Of a stretch of DNA of 64,000 nucleotides, positions 1-10,869 are shown piece by piece. This DNA is from Cavia porcellus (taxonomy: Eukaryota; Chordata; Mammalia; Rodentia; Caviidae): assembly GCF_034190915.1 (NCBI RefSeq), contig NW_026947502.1, positions 1,861,173 through 1,925,172 on the forward strand, written 5' to 3'. How positions within the stretch are numbered: the stretch's first letter is position 1; the number at the start of each line of letters is the position of its first letter. The translations under genes were made by a program, and so were the position numbers. The notes beneath the pieces are model-generated. The model had not been told where the DNA came from. It ran no database searches and saw only the letters and a list, made by a program, of their open reading frames with translations.

Positions 1-423
1 TGCAGTGACTTGGAAGATAAACATCCGGCTTTTATCCTACTAGCTGTTACCTTTCAGATCGAAAACCTTCCTTGTGTTAAATTCCCCAAGAATGAGTGTC
101 TAGGGCTCTGCCTGCCATTGCCCACCCGCCCCTTTCTGATGACACAGAAACAGAACGGATTTCGCTGTGAATAGACTTTGGGATTTTCTGTCCCTGTTAG
201 AACTACTATATTATTATTTTTTTAATAATGTGTGTCTTCTGCTTTGAGAATTGCCTTTGATGTCTGTATTAAGTTTCACAAAGTATTCAGGATGATTTGG
301 GCTGAGCTGGTCCTTGGTAGTCGTTTCTCTTGTTGCTTTTAGCCTGAGCTTTCTCTGTCCACGTGATTTGCGTTTTGTTTCGTCCTCAGCTAGTTGGAGA
401 GCCTTCCTGGTGGTGATGGGAAG

Positions 424-766
424 TCCACCCGATCTGGGGTGTGTCCCACAGATGCATAGACTGAAATCTAAGCCCTGATATGATGGTAGTACGAAGCTTC
501 TGGGAAGAAATTAGGTCAGGAGGGTGGGGCCCTCCTGAGTAGGATTAGTGCCCTTATGGAAGAGGCCCCAGTGAGCTGCCTTGTCTCCTCTGCCATGTGA
601 GGCCTCAGCTAGAATGACTGGGGGGAAGTGGGCGCTGGATCCCTAGACGCTGAATCTGTTCGTGCCTTTGATCGTGAACTTCCAGGCTCTGGAGCCTTGA
701 GAAATATGTTTCTGTTGCTTATAATTCACCCTGCTGTCAGAGCCTCGAGATAAGTGACAAACAGAG
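424..766 (+). repeat. MaLR-type solo LTR (MLT/MST-like), diverged
   Basis: The segment keeps the order of landmarks of a mammalian MaLR LTR: GTGTGTCCC near its start, a GATGGTAGTA region, GAAATTAGGTCA, GTGGGGCCCTCCTGA, GGATTAGTGCCCTTAT, CCATGTGAGG, and an AATATGTTTCTGTTGCTTAT end. It is far diverged and has no recognisable target duplication. Edges are approximate. Confidence 0.6.
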
Positions 767-1498
767 CCACCTCCAGTAGGGTGCTCTAGGCTGGTTCAGA
801 ATGGACACCTGTGAGCCACGCAGCCAGTGGAAACCCTCCCGGCTCCCTGCATGCTGTGTTCATCAGGGGAACAGTGGCCACACTAGAGGCATCTGTCTGT
901 TCCCAATTAGATAGCCTCAGTGGCTGTTGGCATTTGGGAAGCTAAGGCTGATTGGGTGGATGCAAACCTCACCTCTACTTAGTGGGCAAATCAAGAGCTT
1001 TTCAGTGATAGTGTTCACGTTTGCGGTGGACTCTAGAAGCAAGTTTATCTATGCTCACCAACAAGACGCTCCTTTCCCAGCAGAGCACGGGCCATCCTGC
1101 AAGTGAGGAGCACTGTGCTATGCATATGGGTGAGACCCAGTGGGGATGCTGCCCATTGTGTGGGGGGAACCAGGGATTGGGTGGCCCTTGCATTCCCTAG
1201 AGCCTGTGGGTGTGTGGTGGCACCATTCCTGAGCTCACGGCTCCCGAGGCTGTGTTGGATGTGTCAGACTCATGGGCATGTTCAGCACCCCAGTGCTGGT
1301 CCTGCTGGTGCAGCCTCAGAACCTGAATGGAGTCTCTAGAGATGTACGTGAGGTTGATTAGCCAATGAAAGGGCATTCTTTAAACATCGTTGGCCAGCTA
1401 GATGTGTTTCTGGGCTCCCAGCTCTGACTGCAGGACATATACCTTTCAGTGACACTGCTCTCCTGGCTCCCAGGTATTAAGCTGAGTTTCTGGGACAG
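767..1498. other. Intronic sequence, nothing recognised
   Basis: Mixed-composition intron. I see no coding similarity, no clear repeat family and no structural RNA. Confidence 0.5.
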
Positions 1499-1860
1499 AC
1501 CAGGACCTAGAAAAACAAAACCACCCTGGGAAGCCAATTCCAGGGCTTGTCCTGGGCTTAGGTCACAGGCCCTTGGCACATTCATGTCCTTGGTAATGGG
1601 AAGCTCCTGTCTCTGTGTCCTACCTGTGACTCAGTTGCCACTGGCACTTGGCACCTTCTTGTCCATGGTAACCAGGAGGTGATGTTCCATGCCTGTCCTG
1701 GACTGAGGCCTGTCCGGCCTGGGCACATTCTTGTGCATGTGTCCGTAGTGATGGGAAGTTGTTCTTGTGTGGCCCAGGCTGTGATTGTGCCACTTTCACT
1801 CTCCTGTCCATGCTAATGGGCAGGTGGTGCTTCCTGTGTGACCTGTGTGACCTTAAGATC
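1499..1860 (+). repeat. Degenerate minisatellite, ~74-bp unit, about 4-5 copies
   Basis: The motif TTGGCACATTC / TTGGCACCTTC / TGGGCACATTC / TTTCACTCTCC recurs at 1573, 1648, 1720 and 1794, a spacing of 72-75 bp. Each is followed by a variant of 'TTGTCCATGGTAATGGGA' and a CCTGT-rich tail. A weaker unit appears to precede them from about 1499. The units are strongly diverged, so the array is old. Confidence 0.65.
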
Positions 1861-3859
1861 GCCAGCCATCGGCACATGCAGCCCATGGAGAAGGGAAGGT
1901 GAGGGTCCACGTCTACACAAGTCCCCAGCGCTGAGTCACTGCAGTTCAAAGGGAGAATACTCTTCATATCTGGAGGTTAGCTTTCACTCCAAGTCTAATT
2001 TCTGATCCGTAAACAAAGCCTGCAAGAATGAGGCTCCGCAGGTGCGAATCAGCTCACCAGTTTGACTTACTTCGAGCAACACCTTAGAGGTGCCTCTGCC
2101 TCTCGGTGAAGTTTAGCACTTTCTAAGCAAGTGTGAGTCTTGTTGGGACAAAGCAACACCATGATGCACCCCTTATGTCAGGAGCACAGAGAAAAGTGGG
2201 GCCAGACTGCCCTCCCTGTGAAGGGCAGGGGAGGCTCCAGGCCAGCACTACACTGTCTCCTGGGTGAGGTCACGATGCTTAGGATTTGGGGGGATAGTTC
2301 TCTTTCGCCTGGGACCTGGCAGGCATAGGTGAGTGCCTGCTTCCTCCAGGAACGCAAGAGGGACCCTATTTCAATAGGGCCAACAGAAGCTGACTCTGAG
2401 AAGAGAATCAGAGCTGAACCATCAGGGCCTGGAGACAGAGGCTTGGAAATAGGGTGCCTTTGAGGGTCCCCACTAGCTGCTCAGGAAGTGGCTTGGGCAG
2501 TGACCAGGCCTTGGAGTAGGGGCCTGGACTGGCCCGCGTCACACTATAGTTCTTAGATATACATCTCAAGGAGAAAGAAAAGCTGAGTAAGCTGACTCTC
2601 ACCCGCTCCCCTGGGCTCCTTATCAAGACTTGCTGGACTTTCCCAGACACAAGGCCTCCTTAGGGGGAGCAGGGACCCTGAGAATGTACTGTTTCTCAGG
2701 ACTCGTGTCTGTACAGAGAATTCAGTTAACTGTATGAGCCGTGGGGGTTTGGTGAGGCTCCATGAAGGTACAGAGGAACGGGGAGGAGGCTAGCCTTTGT
2801 TCACTGTCCGGTCTGTGTGCGTACAATCCTGGGCTGTGTGCAGTCCAGCGAGCCGAGGGTCTTTTACTGTCCAGTGCCCTGCTCTTGGTTGTTGCATATC
2901 TACATCTCCTCTCGTGGGAGGAGGCAGCCGTGGTTTCCCCTCACCCCAGCTGAGGCTTTTTGGAAGCTATTGTCGTGAGACCCTGTAGTTCTTGTGTGCT
3001 GCTGCCTTCTGTAACCTATGTTTAACTCGGGGTACGGCACCTCTCCCATCTTGGCGTCACACACGACACACCCACACATACACTGCCGCCTGTGACTTTT
3101 GAGTTTGTCCCTGCAGGAAAATGTGAGCCACTGCTCATTTCCTGTTCACGTCAGATTCACTGTTTGGAACTGTATGGTTTGTAAGGGAAGAACACACATC
3201 TTTGGGCCAAGGCTTTGGGCAGAGCTGTGTAGACTGTCAGCTCTGCACCCCTCAACATGCCCTTAGCCAGTGTGGAGACCCTGGCCATGGCCACCAGCAG
3301 GTGAGTGGAGGAGCAGTGCAGTGTGAGAGGCACCCACCCTCTGGAGACCCTCTGAGGGTGTGACGTCCTGGGACTCTCTCCCTGGGAGCGTCCCTCCAAG
3401 GAGATGGGGCTGCTCTGCGATGACCCAGAGCCTTGAAGGGTCCGAGGCTACCACCTGGGTCCAGGTCAGGGCACGCACATTGAAGAGGACACTGGGAGCC
3501 ATTGCACCATGCCCGAGGCCCGGAGGTGACACTGAGCACACATCAACGGAGCTAGTGCCCTCGTGTGTAGCACACTTGTGTACTCAGAGTTCAGGGCTTG
3601 GACAGCAGCAGCCCAGAACCAGACACTCGGCGTGTAGTGTGTGTCAGCAGCATGCCCCCTATGACTGGAGGAAGCGCCTGCTGGCTGATGGAGCACCCCA
3701 CCTGTGAAGCCACCTGCCTTGGACCTTGGGGCCACCCCCTAGGCACAAGTCCCGAGGTCCTGGGGCACCGGTGGCCCCATGTGTAGGAGTAAAGTAGCAG
3801 GCTGTGTGGGGGCAGTCCAGGCGGCCCTTTGTGGAAGAGCCCTGCTGTGTCTGCGTCGT
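1861..3859. other. Intronic sequence, nothing firmly recognised
   Basis: GC-rich intron with many short chance open frames on both strands. No family-level protein similarity, tRNA or repeat consensus was recognised. 3230-3780 is G+C rich but not a CpG island. Confidence 0.45.
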
Positions 3860-4230
3860 TGCTAGGTTTGGATGTGTCCCCCAGAAGTCTGTGTACTGGA
3901 AGCATAATCTCCATAGTCATCTGTTGACAGTATCTGGATGTGGGCATTTAGGGGATCGTGGGGCCTTTAGATGAGAGCACGGGGGATGTGATGGCAGTAA
4001 TGGCTTTATAAACAGAGGAGGAGAGTCCTGAAGTGGCTCGTGCTTGTGGTCACACAGGAAGATCTTTCACTGGGGCGCAGAGCAGCAGAGTGAGCGTCCT
4101 TTTGAGATACCAGGGCAGATACCAGCGACGCATTCTTAGACTTGCCAGGCCCCAGAACTGTGAGCCAGGGCCTCTGTTCTTCCTAAATTACCAGTGGCTT
4201 CTGCAGTTCCCATGACAGAAAACAGACCGA
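3860..4230 (+). repeat. MaLR-type solo LTR (MLT-like)
   Basis: It starts TGCTAGGTTTGGATGTGTCCCCC, the typical MaLR beginning. It continues with a GGGGCCTTTAGATGAG block, a TTTATAAAC TATA-like site, the CCAGAACTGTGAGCC motif and an ACAGACCGA-like end. No target duplication is obvious. Confidence 0.65.
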
Positions 4231-4429
4231 GGAAGCGCTGTCATGTTGTGCTCCTGGAATGCACCAGGCCCCTCCCTGGGCCTTTGGCCTCTGGCTGTTT
4301 CCCCTGGGACTCCCCACCTCCTTCGGTGTCATGCCCTTCCCTGCCCCAGGAATGCAGCTGGGCCCCCCTGTTCTAGAGAGAGGCAGCCAGCTCCAGTAAG
4401 CTGGTCAAGCTCTGAAAGTGGCTGGAGTG

Positions 4430-4970
4430 AAATTTTATGTTTGTGGATTAAAACTTTTTATTTGTTGTAACTATAGTTCTACGTTATTTTGCAAAAGTAG
4501 CAACAACAAAGAAGTTGCAAAACACAGCACAGATTTCTTGGGTGCCTTTCACTCTGCTTCTCCTGGCTGTAACATCTCACACCATCAGAGAACAAGGGCT
4601 GAAGCCGGAAACTTGTGATGTCACAATATTGGACTCAGTCTCCAGGGCACCAGCTCCTGTCAATTTGCCGACCAGGACTCCCGAGAGATCCCACACAGGG
4701 CCTTGGGTTGTGGTGTCTCTTGTTACCTCCTGTTGGGGCTGTGATCCCTAGTCACCTCTGAGGACACTAATCAACTTGCGTGCAAACTGTGCCTCTGCGT
4801 GGGTCTCACGTTCCCTCATGTCAGGCTGAGCTTACGCATTTTTGGCAGGAACCCGATGGACGCCAGATGCCTCCCGAGTCAGTTCAGTGTCACATTGTCT
4901 TGCATGGTTGCTGATGGCCTTCTCCACCTGGTTAAGGTGTTGTTTTCTGGGATTCTTCTCTGTAAAGTGA
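4430..4970. repeat. Old L1 3'-end-like fragment
   Basis: The stretch has landmarks I associate with the 3' UTR of ancient L1M/L1ME elements: TGCAAAACACAGCACAGAT, TCACAATATTGGACTC, CAATTTGCC, CGCATTTTTGGCAGGA and CTGGTTAAGGTGTTG. It ends against a Tigger-like fragment. Family and orientation are not settled. Confidence 0.4.
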
Positions 4971-4971
4971 C

Positions 4972-5215
4972 CAGCAGTCCCCACTTATCTGTGAGGGCTA
5001 GGATCCTAGCCCAAGGCGGAGGTCTGGAACCACAGCTTGTGTGGAATGTGTGTGTGTGTGTATGGGTGTGCACGTCTATGTGTGCATGAGGGATCTGTGA
5101 TGAAGTCTAATTTACAGAGGAGGCACAGTAAGAGGTTAATGGTAACTAATAATAAAATAGAACAATTACAATAATTCTGTAAAAAAATGACAGGAGTGTA
5201 GGGTCACTCTGTCTC
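4972..5215 (+). repeat. Pogo/Tigger DNA-transposon fragment
   Basis: The left end CAGCAGTCCCCACTTATC resembles a Tigger terminal repeat (CAGTAGTCCCCCCTTATC). It is followed by an internal AT-rich block with GAAGTCTAATTTACAGA, GGCACAGTAAGAGGTTAA and AATAAAATAGAACAATTAC. The same block recurs at 56.3 kb. A (TG)n-like tract at 5047-5092 interrupts it. It encodes no transposase. Confidence 0.6.
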
Positions 5216-5241
5216 CCTGCATATTCATCCTTCTTGTTAAC

Positions 5242-5246
5242 GCAGG
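5242..5246 (+). repeat. Left 5-bp target-site duplication (GCAGG) of the MaLR provirus
   Basis: GCAGG directly precedes the first LTR and is repeated directly after the second LTR at 7444-7448. This is the 5-bp duplication expected of MaLR/ERVL integration. Confidence 0.85.
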
Positions 5247-5587
5247 TGTCATGGTTTATGTCTGTGTCCCCCAGGCTTCATGAGTTTGCATTGTGTATTT
5301 GTGATGGTTCATTGTCTAGTGCTTGGATTGATGGTGTCAGTATGCCACCCACATAGGGGTGGAGCCAGGATGTGATGTAATGGCAGGAAGAAGGTGTGTC
5401 TTTCTTTTTGCTGGTTCCTGTTTGCTGTTTGCAGCCGCCATGAACGGCGGCCCAGCCATGCCGACCTGCCTGGGAGCCAACTAAATGTAGACTAAAACCT
5501 CCAAAAACTGTAAGAAATAAACCTTTCCTTTCCCAACTTGGGTTTCAGGTATTTTGTCTCAGTGACGAGCATAAAGTAACTAAGACA
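5247..5587 (+). repeat. 5' LTR of the MaLR provirus
   Basis: A 341-bp direct repeat beginning TGTCATGG and ending AAGACA. It contains an AAGAAATAAACC polyadenylation-signal region (AATAAA) and a CAGGTATTTTGTC motif near the end, both typical of MaLR LTRs. It shares its entire length with 7098-7443, apart from a 4-nt indel near position 50 and a scrambled short block after the GGGAGCCAACT motif. Confidence 0.9.
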
Positions 5588-5592
5588 GAATT

Positions 5593-5609
5593 TGGTACCA
5601 GGAGTGGGG
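5593..5609 (+). promoter_or_regulatory. Primer-binding site, tRNA-Leu type
   Basis: TGGTACCAGGAGTGGGG lies 6 nt after the 5' LTR. It is the reverse complement of the 3' end (with CCA) of mammalian tRNA-Leu(UAA) as I recall it. A leucine primer is what ERVL/MaLR elements use. Confidence 0.75.
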
Positions 5610-6266
5610 TCGTTTGCTGTGACCATACCTGACCATGTTTCTTGAGAGGAAATGGCTTGTGGACAGAATTTGGAAAGGTTCAGACATGTCACCTGGATAC
5701 TTAGAGCTGGAGCAGCTTAAGCTGTTCTGCAGAGGAGATTCTGGTCAGAGCTCAGGAGACCAGAAGGCTGATGGAAAGCCTGATGGTAATGACCAGGCTT
5801 GGGAGGTTTCTGCTGGGAAAAAGGACTGTATTGGTTGTTGGGCTCCACATGATGTGTGTTATGGCTTGGCAGAAAGTTTGTCTGCATTTTGCTCCTGCCC
5901 AGAGACTTTGCCTGAGACTGAGACAAAGGGCAATGGACTGATTAATCTTGAAAAAGAAATTAAAAAGCAATCAAACATTGAGGCTGTGGCATGGCTATTG
6001 TTGGGGGCTTTCAGCCAGCTTTATGTTTCAAATCAGGAGCAAAGAGCCCAGCAGGATAATGTACAATGCTGTGAGTTTGGCCCAAAGGAAAATTCAAGGA
6101 AGGCTGTGGATTGTAAAGACAGTTGAGCTTTTGATTCCTGAGGAGAAACAGAGAGATAAGAAAGATGGCCCCAGGGCATCCCAGGAATCGGGTCCCCATC
6201 CTTTGCAGCCTCACGACAAAGGTGAAATAATTTGCTCAGAGAAAAAAGCTACAGAGTGCCATGCTC

Positions 6267-6345
6267 CAGAATGGTGACAGAGGCCATGTGAGGTTCCAAA
6301 ATGGCAACAGAGGCCACATGAGTTTCCAGAATGGCGGCAACACAG
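6267..6345 (+). repeat. 30-bp tandem repeat inside the provirus
   Basis: Three successive CCARAATGG starts, about 30 bp apart, each begin a unit reading through ACAGAGGCCAYRTGAG. There are about 2.5 copies. The unit lies between the two longer open frames of the internal region. Confidence 0.7.
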
Positions 6346-7097
6346 AAAAGCTTTTCGTCACAATCAGGTAAACAGAGCCCTGTGATCAGGCAACTGACCC
6401 CTACAGCCAAGGAAGAAAAAAGCCTGGCTACTGCTTCAGCTAGCAGCAGACCTTGGCGGCATCCACAAGGTACTGATTTTAGGTGCAAGGAAAATGCACA
6501 AATTCTGAGGGTAAGATGGCTTCCACCTCGATTGCAAAGGGCCTGGCTGGCCAAGCAATGTGCCCCTGAGACGGCAATTTGTGAAGATGTAAGTGTGAAG
6601 CCAAAGGTGCAGTGGAGACCCCAGAAGTTTGGAAAAGCCAGGAATGTGGATGATCCAAGGGAAGCTGCAAAAAGCGAGCAGAGATTTAAGAGAAAAACTG
6701 TGGGAGTTGAAATCACTGGAAGTGCCCTAGGGGTGGAATCACCCAAGGCTTTTGGAGCTTTCAACCAGATTGCTTCAGATGCTGAGCACGGAACTCTAGG
6801 ACTTAATGTTTGTCCTGCTGGATGTTGGACTTGCTTTGTTTCCAATGTTTTGTATTCCCCTGTTTGTAACTTTTGGAATGGTAATGTTTATCTTGTGCCT
6901 TTGCATTTCAGAAATGTTTAACCTTGTTTCATTTATACAGGGGTTACAGTTAAGAGTTTGCCATAAATCTTGGAGGAGACTTGGGACTTGGACTGTTCAG
7001 CAATGCTGAAACTGTTAGGACTTTGGCAACTCTTGGAGGTGGACTAAATGTCTTTTGTATAAAGGATGTACATGAGTCCTGGGGGCCAGGTGTGGAA

Positions 7098-7443
7098 TGT
7101 CATGGTTTATGTCTGTGTCCCCCAGGCTTCATGAGTTTGCATTGTGTATTGCATTGTGATGGTTCATTGTCTAATGCTTGGATTGATGGGGTCAGTGTGC
7201 TACCCACCTAGGGGTGGAGCCAGGGTGTGATGTAATGGCAGAAAGAAGGTGTGTCTTTCTTTTTTCTGGTTCCTGTTTGCTGTTTGCAGCCACCATGAAT
7301 GGCGGCCCAGCCATGCCCGCCTGCCTGGGAGCCAACTGAGTTGGCTCCAAAAAACCTCCAAAACTGTAAGAAATAAACCTTTCCTTTCCCAACTTGGTCT
7401 TCAGGTATTTTGTCTTAGCGACGAGCATAAAGTAACTAAGACA
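7098..7443 (+). repeat. 3' LTR of the MaLR provirus
   Basis: A 346-bp copy of the 5' LTR. It begins TGTCATGG, contains AATAAACC and ends AAGACA, followed at once by the GCAGG target duplication. Confidence 0.9.
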
Positions 7444-7448
7444 GCAGG

Positions 7449-10400
7449 TAACTGAAACCCTAGAAAGAGAAACCCTGGACTGGGGGTCTTGAATGTTTTT
7501 CTTTGTGACTGACCCGCTCCTCTGGGGAGCTGCTCTGGCAACACAGGCATTCCCCTTTCATGGCACCTTTGCCCGCTCACTGTGGCACCCGGATGAGGCT
7601 TGCCTGCCCCCGTTCTTGCCACGCTGTTTGTGGTGGTTATCTGCTATCTTTGGCATTTCTCCAGCTTCTCTTGCATTTATTTATTGCTCACTTGCTTATA
7701 CCACTGTAAACTCAAGGGTGTTTCTTTAATCCCGTGGGTTAGAACCCATTGCCCTTCCAATTGGATGGTGCGTGTTCTCTGCAGCCAGGGGGTGGCTTCC
7801 TGTGGCTTCAGAGGTTGTGCTGTCTAAGCCAGGCATACTGAGGTAAGCCAAGCCCTCCGGAAAGGGCCCAGCACAGCATGGCCGCCACTGGCCTGGGTGC
7901 AGCTGCTTCCCCGTGCGGTGTCCAGGGGAGGCCATGAAGGTCCAGGCTGGGCACTGCTGCTTGGTGGAACTGAGTTGTGTCCAGGTGCCATACTGCCTGG
8001 GGCCGGGCATAGAGTGGAGGGGCCACTGGTCATCTTCCTGATACTGCCCGTCATTCCCTGGACCTGTCATGCCCTCCCAGGATGCCAGGTCCCTGTGTGG
8101 CACCTGACCCAGTGGGTGCCCATTAGGGGTGGGGGTGGGGGATACCGAGCCTGCCTTTGTGCAGGTGTAGCGCTGTGGTTTCTCAGGGTCCTTGGCTGGG
8201 CTCTGATGACCTGAGGAGGGACATGGGCTGCCGTCCTCACTCAGGAGTGAACAAACCTCCCAATGTCACAGGGAAGACTTGCTGGTGACGGGGCCGTGGC
8301 CTGCCAGCCCAGGAGAACACATGACAGACTGTGCGTAACGGCCTGCAGGGCAGCCTGGCCCCAGCCCAGGCCACCTGGCCCTGAGAGACCCACTTCTTCC
8401 CAGAATAAACCAGACGAAATCCTTCATCAGATGGTGTGGCCTGATTTTTGTTTGGGGAAATCTGGACAGGAAGGGGCAGCAGACAGCCTTGGGCCCTGGC
8501 AGGGTTGTCCACCCAGGAGTGGCAGCTGGGCAGGCGGGCAGAGGACGGTCGGCGGTCAGCCTGCCCCGGATACCTCAGTGGGCCCCAGAGATGGGAACAG
8601 GGAAAGAAGCCAGACCTGGAGGAAACCAAAGTCAGGCTATTGTGTGTCAGGCCCAACGGCCTGGAGGGGCGCATGTGGCCCATAGAGTGGCCACAGTCCC
8701 CAGGAGCAGACGAAAGCCACAGTCCTTTGTCTGAGGAAACTTCCAGGCCTGGGCACCCCATGACGTGGGCATGGAGGCACAGTTCCTCCGAGAGTCAGCA
8801 TCTCCTCCAGGGAGGCCTGTGGTAAGGAACAGCCGAGCCCGCCCTGCACAGGGGCAGCAGACTGTCGCTCACCTGCACCGTCCCCACCAGAATTGAGGTG
8901 TTTGCTCTCCTCTCTCAGCGCACTGCCCAGGTGCTGTGACTGCCTGCTCCCTGCCCTGGCCACGCCCTCACTACACGTGCTTTAAGAAAGTCCAGGTTGG
9001 AGGTGAGGCTGCAGGTCCCCTGCCCTCCAAACACCGATTCATTGCCACCCGGACACTGGACCCTGGGTCAGCACTTGTCCCCAACCATCCGGAGGCCCCT
9101 GGAGGGGCAGTGCGTGTTGTGGGAAGCAGAGCACGGCCTCCTCAGTCTTCCAGAGCCTCCCGAGGAGCATCACTGCCCCAGATTACAGGATTCTCTCTAG
9201 AGTTGTGAGTCCTGTCTTCCCACAACCGTAGGCCCGCCCAGAAAATCCTGGGGCGCTGTGAGCATATGGGGAGCCCCTTGGCAGGAGGCCTGACTACCTC
9301 TGAAGCCTTTACCAGGCTCTGCACAGGATGAAGGCTGCCAGCCCACATCTGACCTCAAATGCAGGTTCAGGGCAAAACTGCTGGGTTGAAAGGAAGGGTG
9401 AGTTCCGGTCTCCAGAACAGCAAGTGACCACTGCTGTCGGCTGAGCCTAGCCTGGGGTACTTGGTTATGGCAGCCCTAGCACCCGATACAGGTGCGCCAG
9501 AGTGGCTACTGGAGCTGGGCCTCACGGCCGGGCGGCAGGTTTCACTTGCTCCTCACAGTGGGGCTCCAGGGGGTCCTGGATAGTGAGGCTGGCGACAGCT
9601 GTAGGGCCTGGGGGCCTGTGGATATAGGGGGCCCATGTGCCTTGGCCTGGTTCCCTGCCACCAGGGATGTTGGTTTTGGGGGTGATTGGCCTCCTCTAAA
9701 TCTTCCTTGGTACCCCCTCCCAAATAAACCCATACATCTAGGGAACAGGCAAGGGCCTCTGCCACCCCCATCTCCTTGACCAGAATATGCAGGACCTAAC
9801 TGAGCAGGCTGGGGCCAGGAGCTCAGACCTGCTGGCCTCCAGGGCCTGGCAGCAGAGGGACAGGGCAGAAGGGCAGAGGGGCAGAGGGATGGAGACTGGC
9901 TGAGGACAGGTACCGAGGTGTTAGCCAGCCTAGCAGGGACAGGGACTTTGACCTCACTTTCTGAGCCCTCCTCTACCTCCCCTTTCCAGGCTATGGTCTG
10001 CCGTGGTCCAGCTGGTGAGATGCGGTAGCTCAGAAAGAAAGACCCTGCTCTCTAGCTTGGTGAATGCCCCACATGGGAGTCATTTTTCTTCTTTGGTGGC
10101 GGCCGCCCGTTATTGATGTGAATGTTAATGTGCGGCTGAGGACATTCCCCGACGTGGTCCTCATGCCAAGTGAGACCTGGGGGACGTCAGCTGGAGCATC
10201 CGGCAGGGAAGCATGTCGGCTCTCGTGATGGATGGGCAGGCCTGTCCTAGTCCCAGGGTCTGAGCCTGGCCCACTGACCCCTCTGTCCTGGCCTGGGGCA
10301 GCCAGCCAGCTCCACTTCCTGTAATCTCCCCGTGCCTGTGAGCTCAGGATCCTTGGGTGGGGGAATCTCGCTACAGAGGCCCAGTGCTGGACACTGGCCT

Positions 10401-10730
10401 CTCACAGGCTGTCCAGGCCACACCCATGGGAGTCACTTGAATGTCACCTGATTTAGTGGGAGACCCGCTTGGCCAGTCCCCCATTTTTTCTCTTCTTTTC
10501 CTGTCCCTGCCTGGTACACCCCCTTTGCCCTCTGCTCCTTTGTTCAAACAAAATGTATTGATGCATATCCTTGTAAAAATTTCAGAGCATACAGAGAATT
10601 GCAAAACTCACCCAAACCGTATCACCGACTCTGTCACATGGTTGTAGGCAACTCGCATGGCATCACAATAACAGTGATGGTGATAACGGACAATTTTCCC
10701 AGGCCCTGGGCCTAACGTCCAGTGCAGGAG
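7449..10730. other. GC-rich intron, no gene recognised
   Basis: Long chance open frames occur on both strands (for example 8237-8761 minus) because stop codons are rare in this G+C composition. None resembles a known domain. A short purine-rich tract of imperfect GGGCAGA units lies at 9848-9896. No further structure was found. Confidence 0.5.
9848..9896 (+). repeat. Short purine-rich simple repeat
   Basis: Imperfect tandem units of AGAGGGACAGGGCAGA and GGGCAGA type, purines on the + strand. Confidence 0.5.
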
Positions 10731-10784
10731 CTCGTTCAGCCCTCCACAGCTGTGTAAATCTTACTGTGAACCTCATTCTCCAGT

Positions 10785-10865
10785 GTTTCATGAAACCTCG
10801 TTTTATGAAACGATGGAGGTTCAGAGAGACCCCCATTACCCAAGGGTGCAGTTGGTGCGGGGTCT
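10785..10865 (-). repeat. MIR-like SINE fragment
   Basis: The + strand carries TTTTATGAAACGATGGAGGTTCAGAGAGA followed by a CCAAGGGTGCA-like part. This matches the antisense of the MIR core (GATGAGGAAACTGAGG ... GGTCACACAG). Diverged and short. Confidence 0.4.
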
Positions 10866-10869
10866 AAGG

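Larger units (their letters stand above)
5247..7443 (+). mobile_element. Complete MaLR-class (ERVL-related) LTR retrotransposon
   Basis: Two direct LTRs (5247-5587 and 7098-7443) flank a 1.5-kb internal region. The flanking GCAGG duplications are exact. A 17-nt primer-binding site follows the first LTR. The internal region resembles MaLR internal sequence of the THE1/MST type, which lacks pol, and I see no reverse transcriptase, integrase or envelope signatures. Two + strand open frames lie in it (5635-6126 and 6331-6921), plus a shorter overlapping frame (5948-6277) in another phase; these look like a broken relic of the MaLR gag-like frame. By eye the LTRs differ at about 5-7% of sites, so this insertion is much younger than the other LTRs here. 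It lies in the sense orientation in the ADAMTS2 intron, so its LTR polyadenylation signal could act on the host transcript. Confidence 0.88.

Noticed and set aside
5247..7443. A pair of unrelated solo LTRs
   Set aside because: Shared 5-bp target duplication on the outer edges only, a primer-binding site after the first, and MaLR-type internal sequence between them show one provirus.
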